A program made the translations under genes and the position numbers. Shown here in pieces: positions 22,224 to 33,136 of a stretch of DNA of 64,000 nucleotides. Under the pieces are notes generated by a model. It worked only from the letters and a program-made list of their open reading frames with translations. It was not told the DNA's origin and ran no database searches. The stretch's first letter is position 1, and the number at the start of each line of letters is the position of its first letter. The stretch is from Desmodesmus armatus (lineage: Eukaryota; Chlorophyta; Chlorophyceae; Sphaeropleales; Scenedesmaceae): the NCBI GenBank assembly GCA_007449985.2, contig VIIQ02000643.1, positions 410,001-474,000 on the forward strand. Reading direction: 5' to 3'.

Positions 22224-23700
22224 TCAACCAATAGTAGTGTCCACCCTCATGAACGTAAACTCGCAGCAGCAATATGGAGCAAGGACATTGACTTCTTGGG
22301 AATATGCTGCATAGCCAATGTTGGCCATGTGCATAAAAACCAACGCCAACTCTCCTGTGGTTTCTGGAGTTGGCACGCCACGAATCTGCGTTAGTCTGCA
22401 ACATCCACGGCAACAGTGCATAAAAAGACAACACAAAGAGGTCTGTCCTGCAACCATTTGCTGTCGGCGCAGTCTGGTGTGCAATGTCGCTAAGCCCAAA
22501 ACATGACATGTCTGCCACTGAGGGTGGGGCAATGACGCTTGACAACAGGGCATTGTGGGCCTTGGGGGGGGGGGGGGGGGGGGGGGACCCTGAACAAATT
22601 GGGGGAAGGACCCTGAACAAATGCCCCGAGGGGTGGAAGCATACTGGGAGCCTGGCTCAAAGGTTCCTGTGTAGTCTATAAGTATTCACTATTTCAAGTT
22701 AGTTTGAAGGGTTGGCTGGGTGATGTCATTTGCACCATCAACACAAGACAACAAAACGCCACATGTGCTGGCTTGCCTTGCATGTTTTGAGGTTGGTCAA
22801 GAGGTTGAGACTTGTCCCATATTCACTGATTACACATGCATATTGGCAGCCTTTGAAGGTACATCCAGGGATGTTGACCAGTGACCATACACTCACCGCA
22901 CATGAAACTCCACCGACAATTCTCGCGGCAGTGTGTCCTCTGCCCGGAAACTGGATAATACAGGATATTCATAACCCTCTGCATACATTGCAGCAGTACG
23001 TTCACACTGAATGTTGTCACAATATCGATACCTGACTGTAAAAGTGCAAAAGAGGCTACATGCCTAATTGCAATTCATGCACTCAAGCAATCTTGCGCAG
23101 CTGCAGGCCGTGATCAACCCACCCCCACAACCTATAACATGACAACCAGCTCACCAATGTCCATCTTGAGCAAGTCAACTGTCGTGTGGCCCAGTGTCTT
23201 GGTGATGTTTGCCCAAGTGCGATAGTGGCCAGTGCCATTCCCAAGGCACCATTTGTGATAATGGTGCCGTTCGCCAATGCTACTTCCGTCATATGTACAG
23301 TCAAAGGTGTGAACCTGGCACTGCGTATTGGACAACATGGCCTTCTCAAATTGGAAGTCGCCTACGAAAAGCAAGCAACAAACCATGCGTAAGTACTTGC
23401 GCAAGGGCAGTGACGCCAATCAGCAGTAACAATGCTGTTTCGTGCCAATCCGGAAACAGGCATATCATGCATAGCAATGAAGTCGACCAAGATTGTTGGT
23501 TGGATTCCAGCTACGATAGCATTCTCAATCAAGTGAGGGAGCAACACACCGTGGCTTCCAAGTGAGTAAACCACACATTCATTGCCAGAGTCACGCGGCA
23601 GGACCTTGCACAACAGCTTGCTGCCATCATTCTCTCCGTATCGAGTCACAGGTCTGTCAGAAGGGCATGATATAATTGGCTGAAATTGTGACCAGTCCCC
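22224..23700 (-). CDS. METTL24/FkbM-like SAM-dependent methyltransferase, four exons
   Basis: Minus-strand exons 23,700-23,550, 23,361-23,155, 22,978-22,897 and 22,395-22,224 splice without frame error to 203 codons plus stop. The product matches the Methyltransf_21/METTL24-type fold. It begins with RYGENDGSKLLC; the SAM-binding loop CVVYSLGSHG joins GDFQFEKAML exactly across an intron. VHTFDCTYDG is the acidic post-I motif, LLKMDI joins EGYEYPVLSS across the next intron (the K-x-D-x-E-G-x-E motif), and then come LSVEFHV and the C-terminal NIGYAAYSQEVN...CCEFTFMR. Substrates of this family are poorly known; FkbM relatives O-methylate sugars or polyketides. The N-terminal exon is most likely the signal-anchor exon at 26,167-26,385, which ends in phase 0, as this exon requires. 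All motifs and splice phases are intact, so this looks functional. Confidence 0.85.
22564..22586 (+). repeat. G23 homopolymer in methyltransferase intron
   Basis: A run of 23 G on the plus strand (poly-C on the gene's sense strand) lies in the last intron. Directly after it, ACCCTGAACAAAT is duplicated (22,587 and 22,609). Confidence 0.9.
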
Positions 23701-24378
23701 CTGCAAACAAGCAACAGGCAGGGTTCGTGTCTTATTACTTGAAGGCATAGGAGGGGCGGACGCCCGCCGGCTGGCCAATCACACAACAGCCAAGTACACC
23801 TGACTGCCAGGAGCCGATGAGGAACGCCTCACACCCCTTGTCCAGGAGATGCCCAGAATCGGCCCGACGCTTCCCTTTTTTCGCTCACAGCTTCTTTACG
23901 ACGCCATACACTGCCAACAGTTGCATACTGCATATGCACACATACTGTGTGCACAGCGGGCATGGCGTGCTTGGCTGTGCGACAAACACGGGTCAACAGC
24001 CCCCCCCCCCCCTGCCTGGCTGAAAATAGGCATGCAATTATCAGAAGGCCCTGAGAGCCCCCCGCCCCATAGCTGTGTTACCCCTCTCAACAAGGGCCAA
24101 GATGGGGCGGGTCAGGGCCTGGGCCTGAAGTAGCGTGCCACAATGTTACTTACATTTTTGAACTAGTGTGTATATAATTCTTTGGTTCCACAGATACACT
24201 CTCACCCTAGGTGTCTAATTAACCCAGGTAGCTGCCAATTAGTTTTGTAGAAGGCAGTTGTATGTAGTGTTGCTAGGGTTCGGCCACTGAGCAGAATTTG
24301 CTAGTGGTCTCACCCTAAAACCTTGTACCCTGAGCTTGGCTTGTTGATGGCTATATTGTGTGTGTTTCGGACTTGATT

Positions 24379-24425
24379 CAGTGGCCTGATGATGTTGCGA
24401 AGAGCATCGAAACGCGTAGCCCATG
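24379..24425 (+). ncRNA. Type I hammerhead ribozyme motif
   Basis: The core CTGATGA (24,386-24,392) is followed by one unpaired T and stem II (24,394-24,398 with 24,404-24,408, one U-U mismatch, loop GAAGA). Then come GAAA (24,409-24,412) and a minimal stem III of the self-complementary form ACGCGT, with the predicted cleavage site after GTA (24,416-24,418). Stem I pairs 24,383-24,385 with 24,419-24,421 and, past a 2x2 internal loop, 24,379-24,380 with 24,424-24,425. The loop-less palindromic stem III is what is known from hammerheads of Penelope-like retroelements, which act as dimers. No reverse transcriptase is recognisable close by. The motif lies antisense in the putative first intron of the methyltransferase gene. 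Confidence 0.7.
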
Positions 24426-25184
24426 TAAATCAGTCCTTTCGGAACACACCAATTTGAAAATTAGGGGATCTGCTGAGCCAGCGACAGCCAATCGTGCTCT
24501 GCTTTCTCTCAAACTGGCCTGCAGTTGTAGTATGCTAGTTGCCATGGATTGGTGGTCCACTCCAGAAAGTGTGAGGTTAACAGGCGGGGGGAGGGGTAGG
24601 TTTTGGCACTTTTCATGACAAACCACAAAAAATACCTTACCAACCTTTGACTCAACCCCTAAGACTTATGGCCTGTTGGGTGTTTGGCTTGGCAGCAGCT
24701 GGCTGCAGAGGTGATCAGGGGTGTGAGTGGAAGGTTTCAGGGATATTTGCTTATCTGGTTTGGAGCAAGGAAGGGTCAAACATCTGCTGTCTAGGCCTGT
24801 CCACTGCCCAAGCAGCAGACACCCAGATTGCACTGCAGCTGCCAGCCTGACAGCGCAATACTCTTCAGCATGGCATAACACCTGAGATAAACGCCGTGGA
24901 AGTACGTTAACGTGTGCTTACGTCCCTGTTGATGGTTTGGCCTGCGCCCGCTGTGAGGGCAGCAGCAAGGTGGGATCCCCGGAGAAAACACTGTGCAAAG
25001 CAAGCATGCCTCAGCACTGTGGCGCTGCTCTTACATGCGTTTTAGGTATACCGGTGTTGTGGTGTGCCCTAGCTCGCAGATGCGGCAATCGTGACGCTGC
25101 TGAGCAAAGATGAGTCAAAAGATGGTTCAGCCAAAGTGCTCGAGAGGGGCCGAATCTCCCCGAACACACCTTTGTAAGTACAAG

Positions 25185-25217
25185 AGTACATTTATAGGAA
25201 TAGGAATAGGAATAGTC
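25185..25217. repeat. (AATAGG)n microsatellite
   Basis: Four close copies of TAGGAA at 25,195-25,217. On the minus strand this reads as a short tail of the kind that ends some LINEs, but no LINE sequence was recognised upstream. Confidence 0.4.
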
Positions 25218-25919
25218 CCAGGTGCAGTCGGCTTCCTCTGAAGCCATTACCTATAGGAACACCAACCCCACACATCTCGGCGCCGAAGATTATCATATTC
25301 CAGATATACCAAAGCCCAGCCTACTCAAAACGGTACATCAAAACAGATGGGTTGCACTCTTGGGGTGCTTGCAACCTTCCATGTGTGTCTGATTGCTGTT
25401 TTGAAGGCCAGTGCTTATGCAACATTTTACGTAGCCATGACACTGGCTTGCAGAGGGGCACAAACGGCATCTGCACCTAGTTGACAGAAGAACAGCACCT
25501 GATGGCTGGTGACCCCTGTGCAGGGGACACAGGCGACACCAACTCCACAGCCACACGGGGAGATACCTACATATCTGTACTTTGTGTATTGATGGTGCAG
25601 TGGTGGATCCCTGCTGTGTACACCTGGGGAGCCTATGCAATGGACCCCTGCAATTACAATGTGTCAGCTTTAAGGGGAAGGATATAGTTGATGGGGGTGC
25701 CTGGATTGAGCAGTTTTTGTTCATGCTTCCAATATGTTCCCCATTGTCCACTGCAATCGATCCGGCTTGTCCTACCCTTAACTTCGCCAGAAAGCAAGCA
25801 GAACACCAACAGGGGGTGCTCAGGACACTTTCGATTGTATTTAGGGGCCGAATGAACCTGGAGTACCTTGTGCTGCAAGGCACTTGCGTTCCCAGACCCC
25901 CCTCACAATTGCCCATGTC

Positions 25920-25960
25920 TTCTCAACCCCCCCCCCCCCACACACACACACACACACACC
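25920..25960. repeat. Poly-C followed by (CA)n
   Basis: A C run of 11 then a CA microsatellite, in the putative long intron of the methyltransferase gene. The rest of 23,701-26,166 holds short frames only, apart from the ribozyme motif. Confidence 0.7.
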
Positions 25961-26166
25961 AACTGCCTGGCTGATTTGAGGCTCAATGCTTCTCAAACAA
26001 AGACCAGTGATTGATTCATCCACTATGTGTGCAGCATGTGATCCATTCCCAGGGTGAGGTGGGACCACATTGCCATGACATGATGCTGTGCTTGACGCCT
26101 TGATGCTCAGATGCAAAACGACATGCAATGCAACACCGGCAATTGATTGATGTTGAACGGCCTCAC

Positions 26167-26385
26167 CTCTGTGAAGGTGCGGGAAGTGATGAAGCTCCCC
26201 AGCAGACCCGCCTTGTAAGAGCTGAGGTTGGCCGCAATTGGGTTATTAACGAGATTCCCGTGAAAGTTTTGTATACTTAACGCTGTGGTACTCTGTGATC
26301 GACGGCCGAAACAGACTGCGGAAGCCATCACCACACACACGAGCAGAGCAACGACCGTGACACGATTGCTGGAGTGCAGGAACAT
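26167..26385 (-). CDS. Signal-anchor first exon, probably of the methyltransferase gene
   Basis: ATG at 26,385, 73 codons, then a GTGAGG donor at 26,166. The product starts MFLHSSNRVTVVALLVCVV: a short basic N-terminus and one hydrophobic span, followed by a Ser/Asn-rich stem, as in type II Golgi or ER proteins. It ends in phase 0 on the same strand as the METTL24-like exons, whose first exon at 23,700 also starts in phase 0. Joining them would give a 276-residue membrane-anchored methyltransferase with a 2.5-kb first intron. No other partner is visible, but an intermediate exon cannot be excluded. Confidence 0.55.
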
Positions 26386-26494
26386 CCTCGTAGGCCCGGG
26401 CATGTGCTGTCGTAAGGACCTGAACGATTGAACACGTGTATGATCGACGGAGATAAACGGTGATGTCAGGTTGAAGAACAGCTTGAGCTCCTGA

Positions 26495-29400
26495 TATCCT
26501 CGGAGAAAGAATTCCGCAGGATCCTTCGGAGTGACTGGGGGGCCCAGAAGAGTAATAAATGTGTGAAAATGTGTGATTTCATGAGAGCAAAGGAGTGACT
26601 TCCTGGAGACTGCGTATGCAGGCCCGAAGACCGCACGTACAGAGTGCAATGGCAACTCAAAGCTCGCGAGGGGTCGCAGAAGGGCATCATCGGACAGCAG
26701 GCACAGCAACAGACCGTTGCCACCTGTCCGGCCGGATTATGTGTGTGACGCAAGCCGGAGCCATACCAGACTCAAACTTATTTCCAAATAGTTCTATAAA
26801 CCAGTGGAGACATGAACGAGGGACGTTAGGGGTACCAGCGCTGTGTTGGCAATGACTGGATCGACCCAACCGAGGCACGCTGAAACACTACTGTTGCGCC
26901 GGCCGACGACCATCAAAAACAATGCCTTTGTTCAGCGTCGGCATCAAAGCAACGCCAGAGACAGGCGCCATGCATCGACCCCATGAGGGGGGGAGTGTGA
27001 GGGGGGTCTCCCCCCCTCACAAAGAGGCAGTGCCACTGCTTGTAGCTGCGTCGGCATCAAAGCAGTGCCAGAGGGAGGGGGAACCCAAGTCCCTACTGGG
27101 ATGTTACACACCATCCCCGCAGCCCACAAGGGCGGCATTCACACAGCCAGCACTCTGTTCCTAGTGACCGTCACGGTGTGCAGACTGCAGCAGCAGAGCA
27201 TCACTGCTGCCCTGGCCCGAGACACAACAGCAGTGCAGGAGCAACAAATGTACACAAGAATCCAACCACCACAGCCCTGCGCTCCAGGACCAAACCAGCA
27301 GCAACCACACCACAAAAGGGAAGGCACCCATCAAAAAAGGGGGGGCACCCCCCTGCCTGGGACCGCGTGCAGAAGGCCCTTGGGCATCGAGACGTGTGTT
27401 CTTAAAGACAAAAAAATGCAATCGAGGTACATTATGAATTCAATCGAGGCACTGCTGCTGTGTTCGATCCAAACGAGGGACACCTCGATCGTGTCACCGA
27501 AACAGCCTGAGCCACCTGGCTGTCGGGCAACTTGCCCGAGGCTTGACAAGGCCGCACCATAACATTAGGGGCTGCCTTACCGGAGTTTCTCATCGACCCC
27601 ACATGCCAGCTGGGGGAAAAGGGGCCATGCATTTGCCCCTTGATGGGGGGGAGTGTGAGGGGGTCTCCCCCCTCCACAAAAGAGGCAGTGCCACGGCTAG
27701 TAGCTGTGTAGGCATCAAACGGCGCTCCTGCGCTACACCCGTCGAACAGGCCGCGGTGGTGTTTTCCCGCTCCCCTGTGGGCGTTTCGGTTTGCAAACCT
27801 GCCAGGCAGGGGGGTGTTCCCCCCTTTGTTCGGTTGGCAGTTTCCCTGCTGAGCTGTGGTTTGGTTCTGTGGTTGCTGTTATTTGTTTTTTCTGGGGATG
27901 CAGTGGTGTGTGAAGGTGTGCACTGCTGCTGGTGTACATGCTGCGGGCCAGGGCAGTCACTGCGTGCTGGCTGCTGCAGTCTGTTGACATTGAGCTCGAG
28001 CAGCACCAGGGTCCTGGCTGGGCGCTTTGATGTCCCTTCTTGCTTATTGCACACCATCCACGCAGCACACAAGGGCATCACTGTCACACCAAGCACAGTT
28101 GGCATGCATGCCCTCTTGCTGCACGTTGCCATCTGCTGCTGATTTCATTTCTGCTACAACCGGTACTGTTACAAATGCACGAAGCGAAGTGAACGGCAGC
28201 CACTTCTGACAAGCACATCCAATTCAAGGTGTTGATTCAACTTGGATTGACGATGTATGGCTGGACGTAATCCTCGAAACAGGTGGTGACGGTGTCCCTC
28301 ACATGCAACCATGATGGCGGTTGGTCGTGTGTACATGTGTTGCTCCTGCAGTGCTGCTGTGTCTTGGGCCAGGGCAGTAGTGGTCTGCTGCTGCAGTCTG
28401 CTGACAGCCACTAGGCTCAGTTTGCTGGGGGTGTGAGAAAGTTGTCCTTGTGTGCTGCGTGAATGGTGTGTGACAGCCAGGCGGAACTTGGGGTCCCCCC
28501 TTCCTTCTGGCGTTGCCTTGATGCCGACGCAGCTACTAGCCATGGCACTGCCTCTTTTGTGGAGGGGACCCCCCTCACATGGGGTCGATGCATGGCGCCT
28601 CCCTCTGGTGTTGCTTGATACCAACGCAGCTACTAGCAGTGGCACTGCCTCTTTTGTGGAGGGGGGTGACCCCCTCACACTCCCCCCCATCAAGGGGCAA
28701 ATGCATGGCCCCTTTCCCCCCAGCTGGCATGTGGGGTCCCCTCCTGTGCACGCTTCCTTGGCATCAGCTGGCACCGTTGACTGTAGGCTGCAAGGTTCTT
28801 TGTTTATTATTGCTTGGTTATGTATTTGGCCCGCGTCTTCCTTGCTACAGCCTGAGTTCGATCGTGGTGTGCCTCGTTTGGGTCGAACACAGCAGCAGTG
28901 TTCATAATGTGCCTCGATTGCATGTATTTCTGCTTAAAAGCATATATCTCGATGCCATTGACGCTCCTCTGCCTTCTGCACGCGGTGCCGATAGACGTGT
29001 GGCGCCACGGTCTGTTGCTGCGCTTGCTGTTCGTTGCCGCCCTGCTGCGACCCCTCCCGAAGTTTGAGTTGCCATTTCACGATGGACTTGGGCTCTCTGG
29101 CCCTGCGTATGCAGGCTGCAGGGGGTCACTCCTTTGCTCTCTGGACATTAGGGGTCCACCACAAACCTAAGACCAGGGGGGGGGGGACGCACAGCCTATT
29201 CTTCGGAGGGGGGAAGGGGTCAATCGGAGAACGAGCCTAATTTCGGAGGGGGGGAGGGGTGCAGCGGCCTGTCCCAGGGGGGAAGCAGCAGTACCTAACA
29301 ACAGCCTAAAACCGACACGGGGGGAGGGGTCTGTGCGCTAAACAGCCTAAAATTGACACAGGGGGAGGGTTGAAGCATATTTGGCGCCCCCCCCCCTGGT

Positions 29401-29510
29401 CTTAGGTTTGTGGTGGACCCCTTACACAGTTTTCACACATTTATTACTCTTCTGGGGCCCCCAGTCACTCCGAAGGATCCTGCGGAATCCTTCTCTGAGG
29501 AAAGCAATGC
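26495..29510. repeat. Nested imperfect palindrome, centre near 28.1 kb
   Basis: Blocks on the left recur in reverse complement and mirrored order on the right: 26,495-26,725 with 29,005-29,510, 27,345-27,500 with 28,850-28,990, and 27,590-27,720 with 28,630-28,760. The left arm has about 0.6 kb (26,725-27,345) missing from the right arm. The right arm has a MITE inserted at 29,151. Inside is a mobile fragment seen several times in both orientations (AAAGAGGCAGTGCCAC, CCAGAGGGAGGSGG, GCAGCACACAAGGGC; at about 26,930-27,250, 27,590-27,720, 28,340-28,760 and 29,505-29,700). Open frames within are shadows of these repeats. Confidence 0.75.
29151..29421 (+). mobile_element. MITE family A, copy 2
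   Basis: 271 bp, the same length as copy 1, with ends GGGGTCCACCACAAACCTAA / TTAGGTTTGTGGTGGACCCC and a perfect TTA target duplication (29,148-29,150 and 29,422-29,424). It interrupts one arm of the palindrome; the other arm (near 26,560) lacks it. Confidence 0.9.
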
Positions 29511-29742
29511 CAGAGGGAGGCGGGGGACCCCAACTTGGGGTTGGCAAGTTGCTTCTGGTTGGTTACACACCATCCAAGCAGCACACAAGGGCGGCATTAG
29601 CACACTCATGTGCTGGCCAGCACTCTGGTCCTAGTGGCTGTGTGCGGACTGCAGCAGCAGACCATCACTGCTGCCTTGGTCCCCCTGCCTTGCCAGCCTG
29701 CCAGCAGACACACAAACAGATCTTTTCTCTAGAGTAGCATCA

Positions 29743-29762
29743 CCCCCCCCCCCCCCCCCCCC
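29743..29762. repeat. C20 homopolymer
   Basis: A run of 20 C at the right margin of the nested duplication. From about 29,860 to 29,930 a segment (CCCCTGCCTGGCAGGTTT, CGAAACGCACAC) is the inverse of 27,780-27,830. Confidence 0.9.
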
Positions 29763-30171
29763 GGTCACTGTGTTGCACTGCTATGTTGAGACAGGGCGAC
29801 TTTCAATCCTGTGCCATGCAACACAGCAAGCTGAGTAGCAACCACAGCTCAGCAGGCAAGTATCGTCCAAAAAGGGGGGGACGCCCCCTGCCTGGCAGGT
29901 TTACCAACCGAAACGCACACACAGGGGAGCGTGTCACGTCAGGTCGCGGCGGAGGGGTTTTCACGGCGGATGCACGCCATGCAGTGCAGAGAGAGCCGCA
30001 GCGCCTCGTAGCACCATGGTCTATAGTCCTGAGAAAACTGCAGTGTGGATGTAGCAAGGTGTCCCACCAGTTGGTTACACAGCAACGCCGGCACACCGCA
30101 CCACAAAAACCAGCATTTGCCTGTAACAGACAGAAATGATCAAACCAACAACAGGACTGCACGCCACTTGC

Positions 30172-30345
30172 ATGCCCGACAGACTACATCATATACACGC
30201 GATAGGACCCGAGAGAGCTCCCTTAGGATGGTTGGGCGTGGTGGCCTTCATGTAGCATGAGCAGGAGTGACTTACAATAGCCTGCACGCACCAGCGTGCC
30301 CGACAGACTACATCATACATACGCGATAGGACCCGAGAGAGCTCG
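30172..30345 (+). repeat. 125-bp-spaced direct duplication
   Basis: GCCCGACAGACTACATCATA and GCGATAGGACCCGAGAGAGC occur at about 30,174-30,222 and again at 30,299-30,345. Confidence 0.8.
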
Positions 30346-30480
30346 CCTCCCTCGGGGTTTGCTTGCCTCAAATGCACGGCGCAGTCAGTGCTCGACACCT
30401 AAACCTCAAGCTTTGACCAGCACAGGCACAAACCATATGTGTGCCTGTATCTAGCTGGCGGACCACGCCACACTGTGCAC

Positions 30481-30511
30481 GCTTGTCACGCCGTCATACG
30501 GCGTGACAAGC
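30481..30511. repeat. Perfect 13-bp hairpin
   Basis: GCTTGTCACGCCG (30,481-30,493), loop TCATA, then the exact complement (30,499-30,511). Directly to its right is a segment (CACCACCGCGGCCTGTTCGA) that is the inverse of 27,730-27,765, so the hairpin lies at a duplication boundary. Confidence 0.85.
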
Positions 30512-31063
30512 GGGACAAACACCACCGCGGCCTGTTCGACGGGTGTAGCGCAGGAGCGCCGTTTTATAATGCTAAGGCGAAGATTGGTGATCACGGAGAG
30601 GCCGCGAGGCCAAGCACATCACACGTGTGGCGGTCCCCTGCATTCATTTGCAATTCATCATAGTCATCAGAGGATTGTATGTGCGCTAACGTGGTTTGGT
30701 GGTTCGCCACGGCTGCCCCTTCATCTATTGTTTTCAAATGTGTTACTGCGTGGGTTGGTGGATGTAATGCAATCAATTGCTAATTGCAGTCACATGCAGG
30801 CTGGTTCTGCTCCTCTCCATCAAAGTCATGCGCATGCAGGAGCACTCATGTAACATGTTACGGTCGTACACCCGCATACAAACAGTCCAAATCCAGGGGG
30901 AAGTTGTGCAAGGGGCCTCAGCTGCCTGTGGACATGTGTGTGCTAACAGGCAGGCTGGTGGCATGCACTGAAGGCTCCTCGCTGCACAAAGCCCAACCGC
31001 ACTGCAGGTCCCCTGCAGTGCCACCTCCCCCCAACCACCACCCCCAATGAACAATGTGGCAAG

Positions 31064-32146
31064 TCAGCACCTGCCTGCGTGCAGGGTGCTGAGCATAGTG
31101 GCTGTGATAGCCACCATGTCCGCCCGGGACACGGTGTAATACCGTTCATAACAGTCTGAACGCCAGTCCCCCTGGTACTTTGTGAAGAAGGGGGCCAGCC
31201 CAGACGACAGAGCACCAGACGCACCACCCCGCCTGAGAGAGTGGCTGGCATACATGCTGGGGTCTAGTCCCACCAAGCCCACCAGCTCCTTGACCCCTGC
31301 TGCCAGCCCACCGAATGTCAGCGGCACCAGCTGCTGCTTGCTGTCAAAGTAGCTGAACATTGGTGCGTCTGGTGCTGCCGGGTGGCTTGCCACGTACTGC
31401 TGCCACAACCGCACTGGGTCCAGCACAGCACCCTTGCTGCCTGCTATGTAAATCGTGCGGACCCTGTTCTTGAACTGCAGCGTCTGCGTCTCATAGAGGG
31501 TGAGACGCAGCGCATACAGCTCGCTGACATACACCACATCCTCCCGCCGCAGGTGCTTACGGGCCTCAAACAGGGCCGTGCTGCCAGGCACCAGGTTGGA
31601 CCTGCGCAGCATCCCAAAGACCCCAAAGACACACGCCAGCACCAGACACTGTACCCTGCTGCTCCAACCCTCCTGCAGCAGCCGCACCCACAGCAGTAGC
31701 AGCTGCATGGTGACTGGCCGCTTCTGCTGCTGGCTGCTGCCCTTGCTGCGCTGGATTCCCTTCAGCTGCCGCTGCAAGCGTTTGTAGCCAGACCAGTCCA
31801 CCTGGTCATAGTAGCCCAGGTAGAACTTCAGGCCAGAAAGCTGGTTCCTGATCGTCCCCGCTGCGCAAGTAGCTGACAAGAAGGCCACATAAGCTTGCAG
31901 CAGCCCCTCTGTAGGGTGGTGCCAGCAGGGAGCCAGCGGCAGCCCGCACGCCAGCAGCCACCGCAAATAGTACAGCACACTGTCGCTGTACTTGTTGGCT
32001 GTACTGGTGGCCAGGCACTGGCCCTCCAGCGCTGCTGCCCTCATGCTGCAGTACTGCAGCGCCGGTGTGGGTGACAGCCCTGACGCACAGCACAGCAATA
32101 GGAAGGGCAGCGGCAATGTCAAAACATGCCCAACCATGTCAAGCAT
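31064..32146 (-). CDS. Tyrosine recombinase of DIRS/Ngaro-like or Crypton-like type, unspliced
   Basis: About 360 residues from the first ATG (32,146); the frame is open to 32,287. The N-terminal half has the helical core-binding domain (STANKYSDSVLYYLRWLL, GTIRNQLSGLKFYLGYY). The C-terminal half has the integrase signature: first Arg in CVFGVFGMLRRSNLVPG, then ASHSLRRGGASGA (H-x-x-R), QGDWRSDCYERYY (Trp and candidate nucleophile Tyr), in the correct order and spacing. The short spacing and HSLRRGGA form resemble the recombinase of DIRS-like retroelements. No DIRS reverse transcriptase or RNase H is found beside it; the LINE upstream is a different element. The frame and all catalytic residues are intact, so it may be active. 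It differs clearly from the spliced Crypton-like gene at 17.6 kb. Confidence 0.8.
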   Translation of the reverse strand: MLDMVGHVLTLPLPFLLLCCASGLSPTPALQYCSMRAAALEGQCLATSTANKYSDSVLYYLRWLLACGLPLAPCWHHPTEGLLQAYVAFLSATCAAGTIRNQLSGLKFYLGYYDQVDWSGYKRLQRQLKGIQRSKGSSQQQKRPVTMQLLLLWVRLLQEGWSSRVQCLVLACVFGVFGMLRRSNLVPGSTALFEARKHLRREDVVYVSELYALRLTLYETQTLQFKNRVRTIYIAGSKGAVLDPVRLWQQYVASHPAAPDAPMFSYFDSKQQLVPLTFGGLAAGVKELVGLVGLDPSMYASHSLRRGGASGALSSGLAPFFTKYQGDWRSDCYERYYTVSRADMVAITATMLSTLHAGRC

Positions 32147-32739
32147 GACGCGTGTGGCACCCCAAACCGCCCTCTGCTGCTGCTGTCGAGAATCCCAGCT
32201 GCTGCACCCCTGGCTTGCTGCGGCCTTGACGCCGCAAACGGGGGAGAGATGCCTTGGGTATAAGGGAACTTCGGGTCCCGACAACACTTCTTTTACGCAA
32301 CCACAGGGCAGTTTTGGACTGCCGTACTAGATTAAATCGCTTACGAGATCCACAGACAATTGTTGTTGGACTGCGTATGACTGAATTTTGACCAAAGAAT
32401 AAATCCGTAATCTGCGGTGCCCCTGTGTGATCACGAGTACTCAAAGCTGTCCCGCTGTGCTCATCAGCCTGATGCGGGGCAGCAGCTGCAGCTGCAGCAG
32501 CACCTAAGCAGCAGCACCCCAGCAGCAGCACCTGTGCCGCAGCTGGACAGGAGCAGCACTCAGCACAGGAGCAGAACAAGAACGCATCTTCCGGTCTCAC
32601 ACAATGTTTGAAAGGAATCGATCCAGCACTGATGCCATCTGGGCATCAGCCGTTCTATTCTATGTTGAAGCAGGCGTACCCTGGTAGTTGCAATAGAGTA
32701 TGAAAATGACAGTCAAGGCAGAGGAAACTTCTGTCATTG

Positions 32740-33008
32740 GGGTAGCGTTTCTTTGAAGCTGATACACCCTGTTTGCCTGACCGGGGGGGAGCGAGGAGGA
32801 ACAGCACGGTTTTGGGCAGCTCAGGGGGTGGGGGGGGGGGGGTAGCAACTGAATCGGGCCCGATCTGGCCTGATCTGCAGTCAACCAGTGCTGGGAGGGT
32901 GGGCGAGCAAGGAGCACTTTAGCCCCTGAAACCATGCCCCCTGGGGGGGAGCAACTCCATCCCTGACACAGACGAACACGGTGTATCAGCTTCAAAAAAA
33001 CGTTACCC
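32740..33008. mobile_element. MITE family B, copy 1
   Basis: 269 bp with inverted ends GGGTAGCGTTTCTTTGAAGC / GCTTCAAAAAAACGTTACCC and a perfect TTG target duplication (32,737-32,739 and 33,009-33,011). The inside has G-tracts (32,782-32,788 and 32,832-32,843) and no coding capacity. Its structure is like family A (GGG ends, 3-bp duplication, G-rich interior) but its sequence is different. Confidence 0.85.
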
Positions 33009-33136
33009 TTGAAGAGGCACGGAGAGGATCTCACTGCACTGCCACCAGGTGTCTTCAGTTCCAGGATGCCATGGGAGGGAGCGTTCAACTACAAACAACA
33101 GCACATCACAATGAGGAATGGCACAAATATTCAAAG

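Noticed and set aside
29803..30162. 119-codon minus-strand frame
   Set aside because: It overlaps duplicated, inverted repeat blocks and has no recognisable motif.
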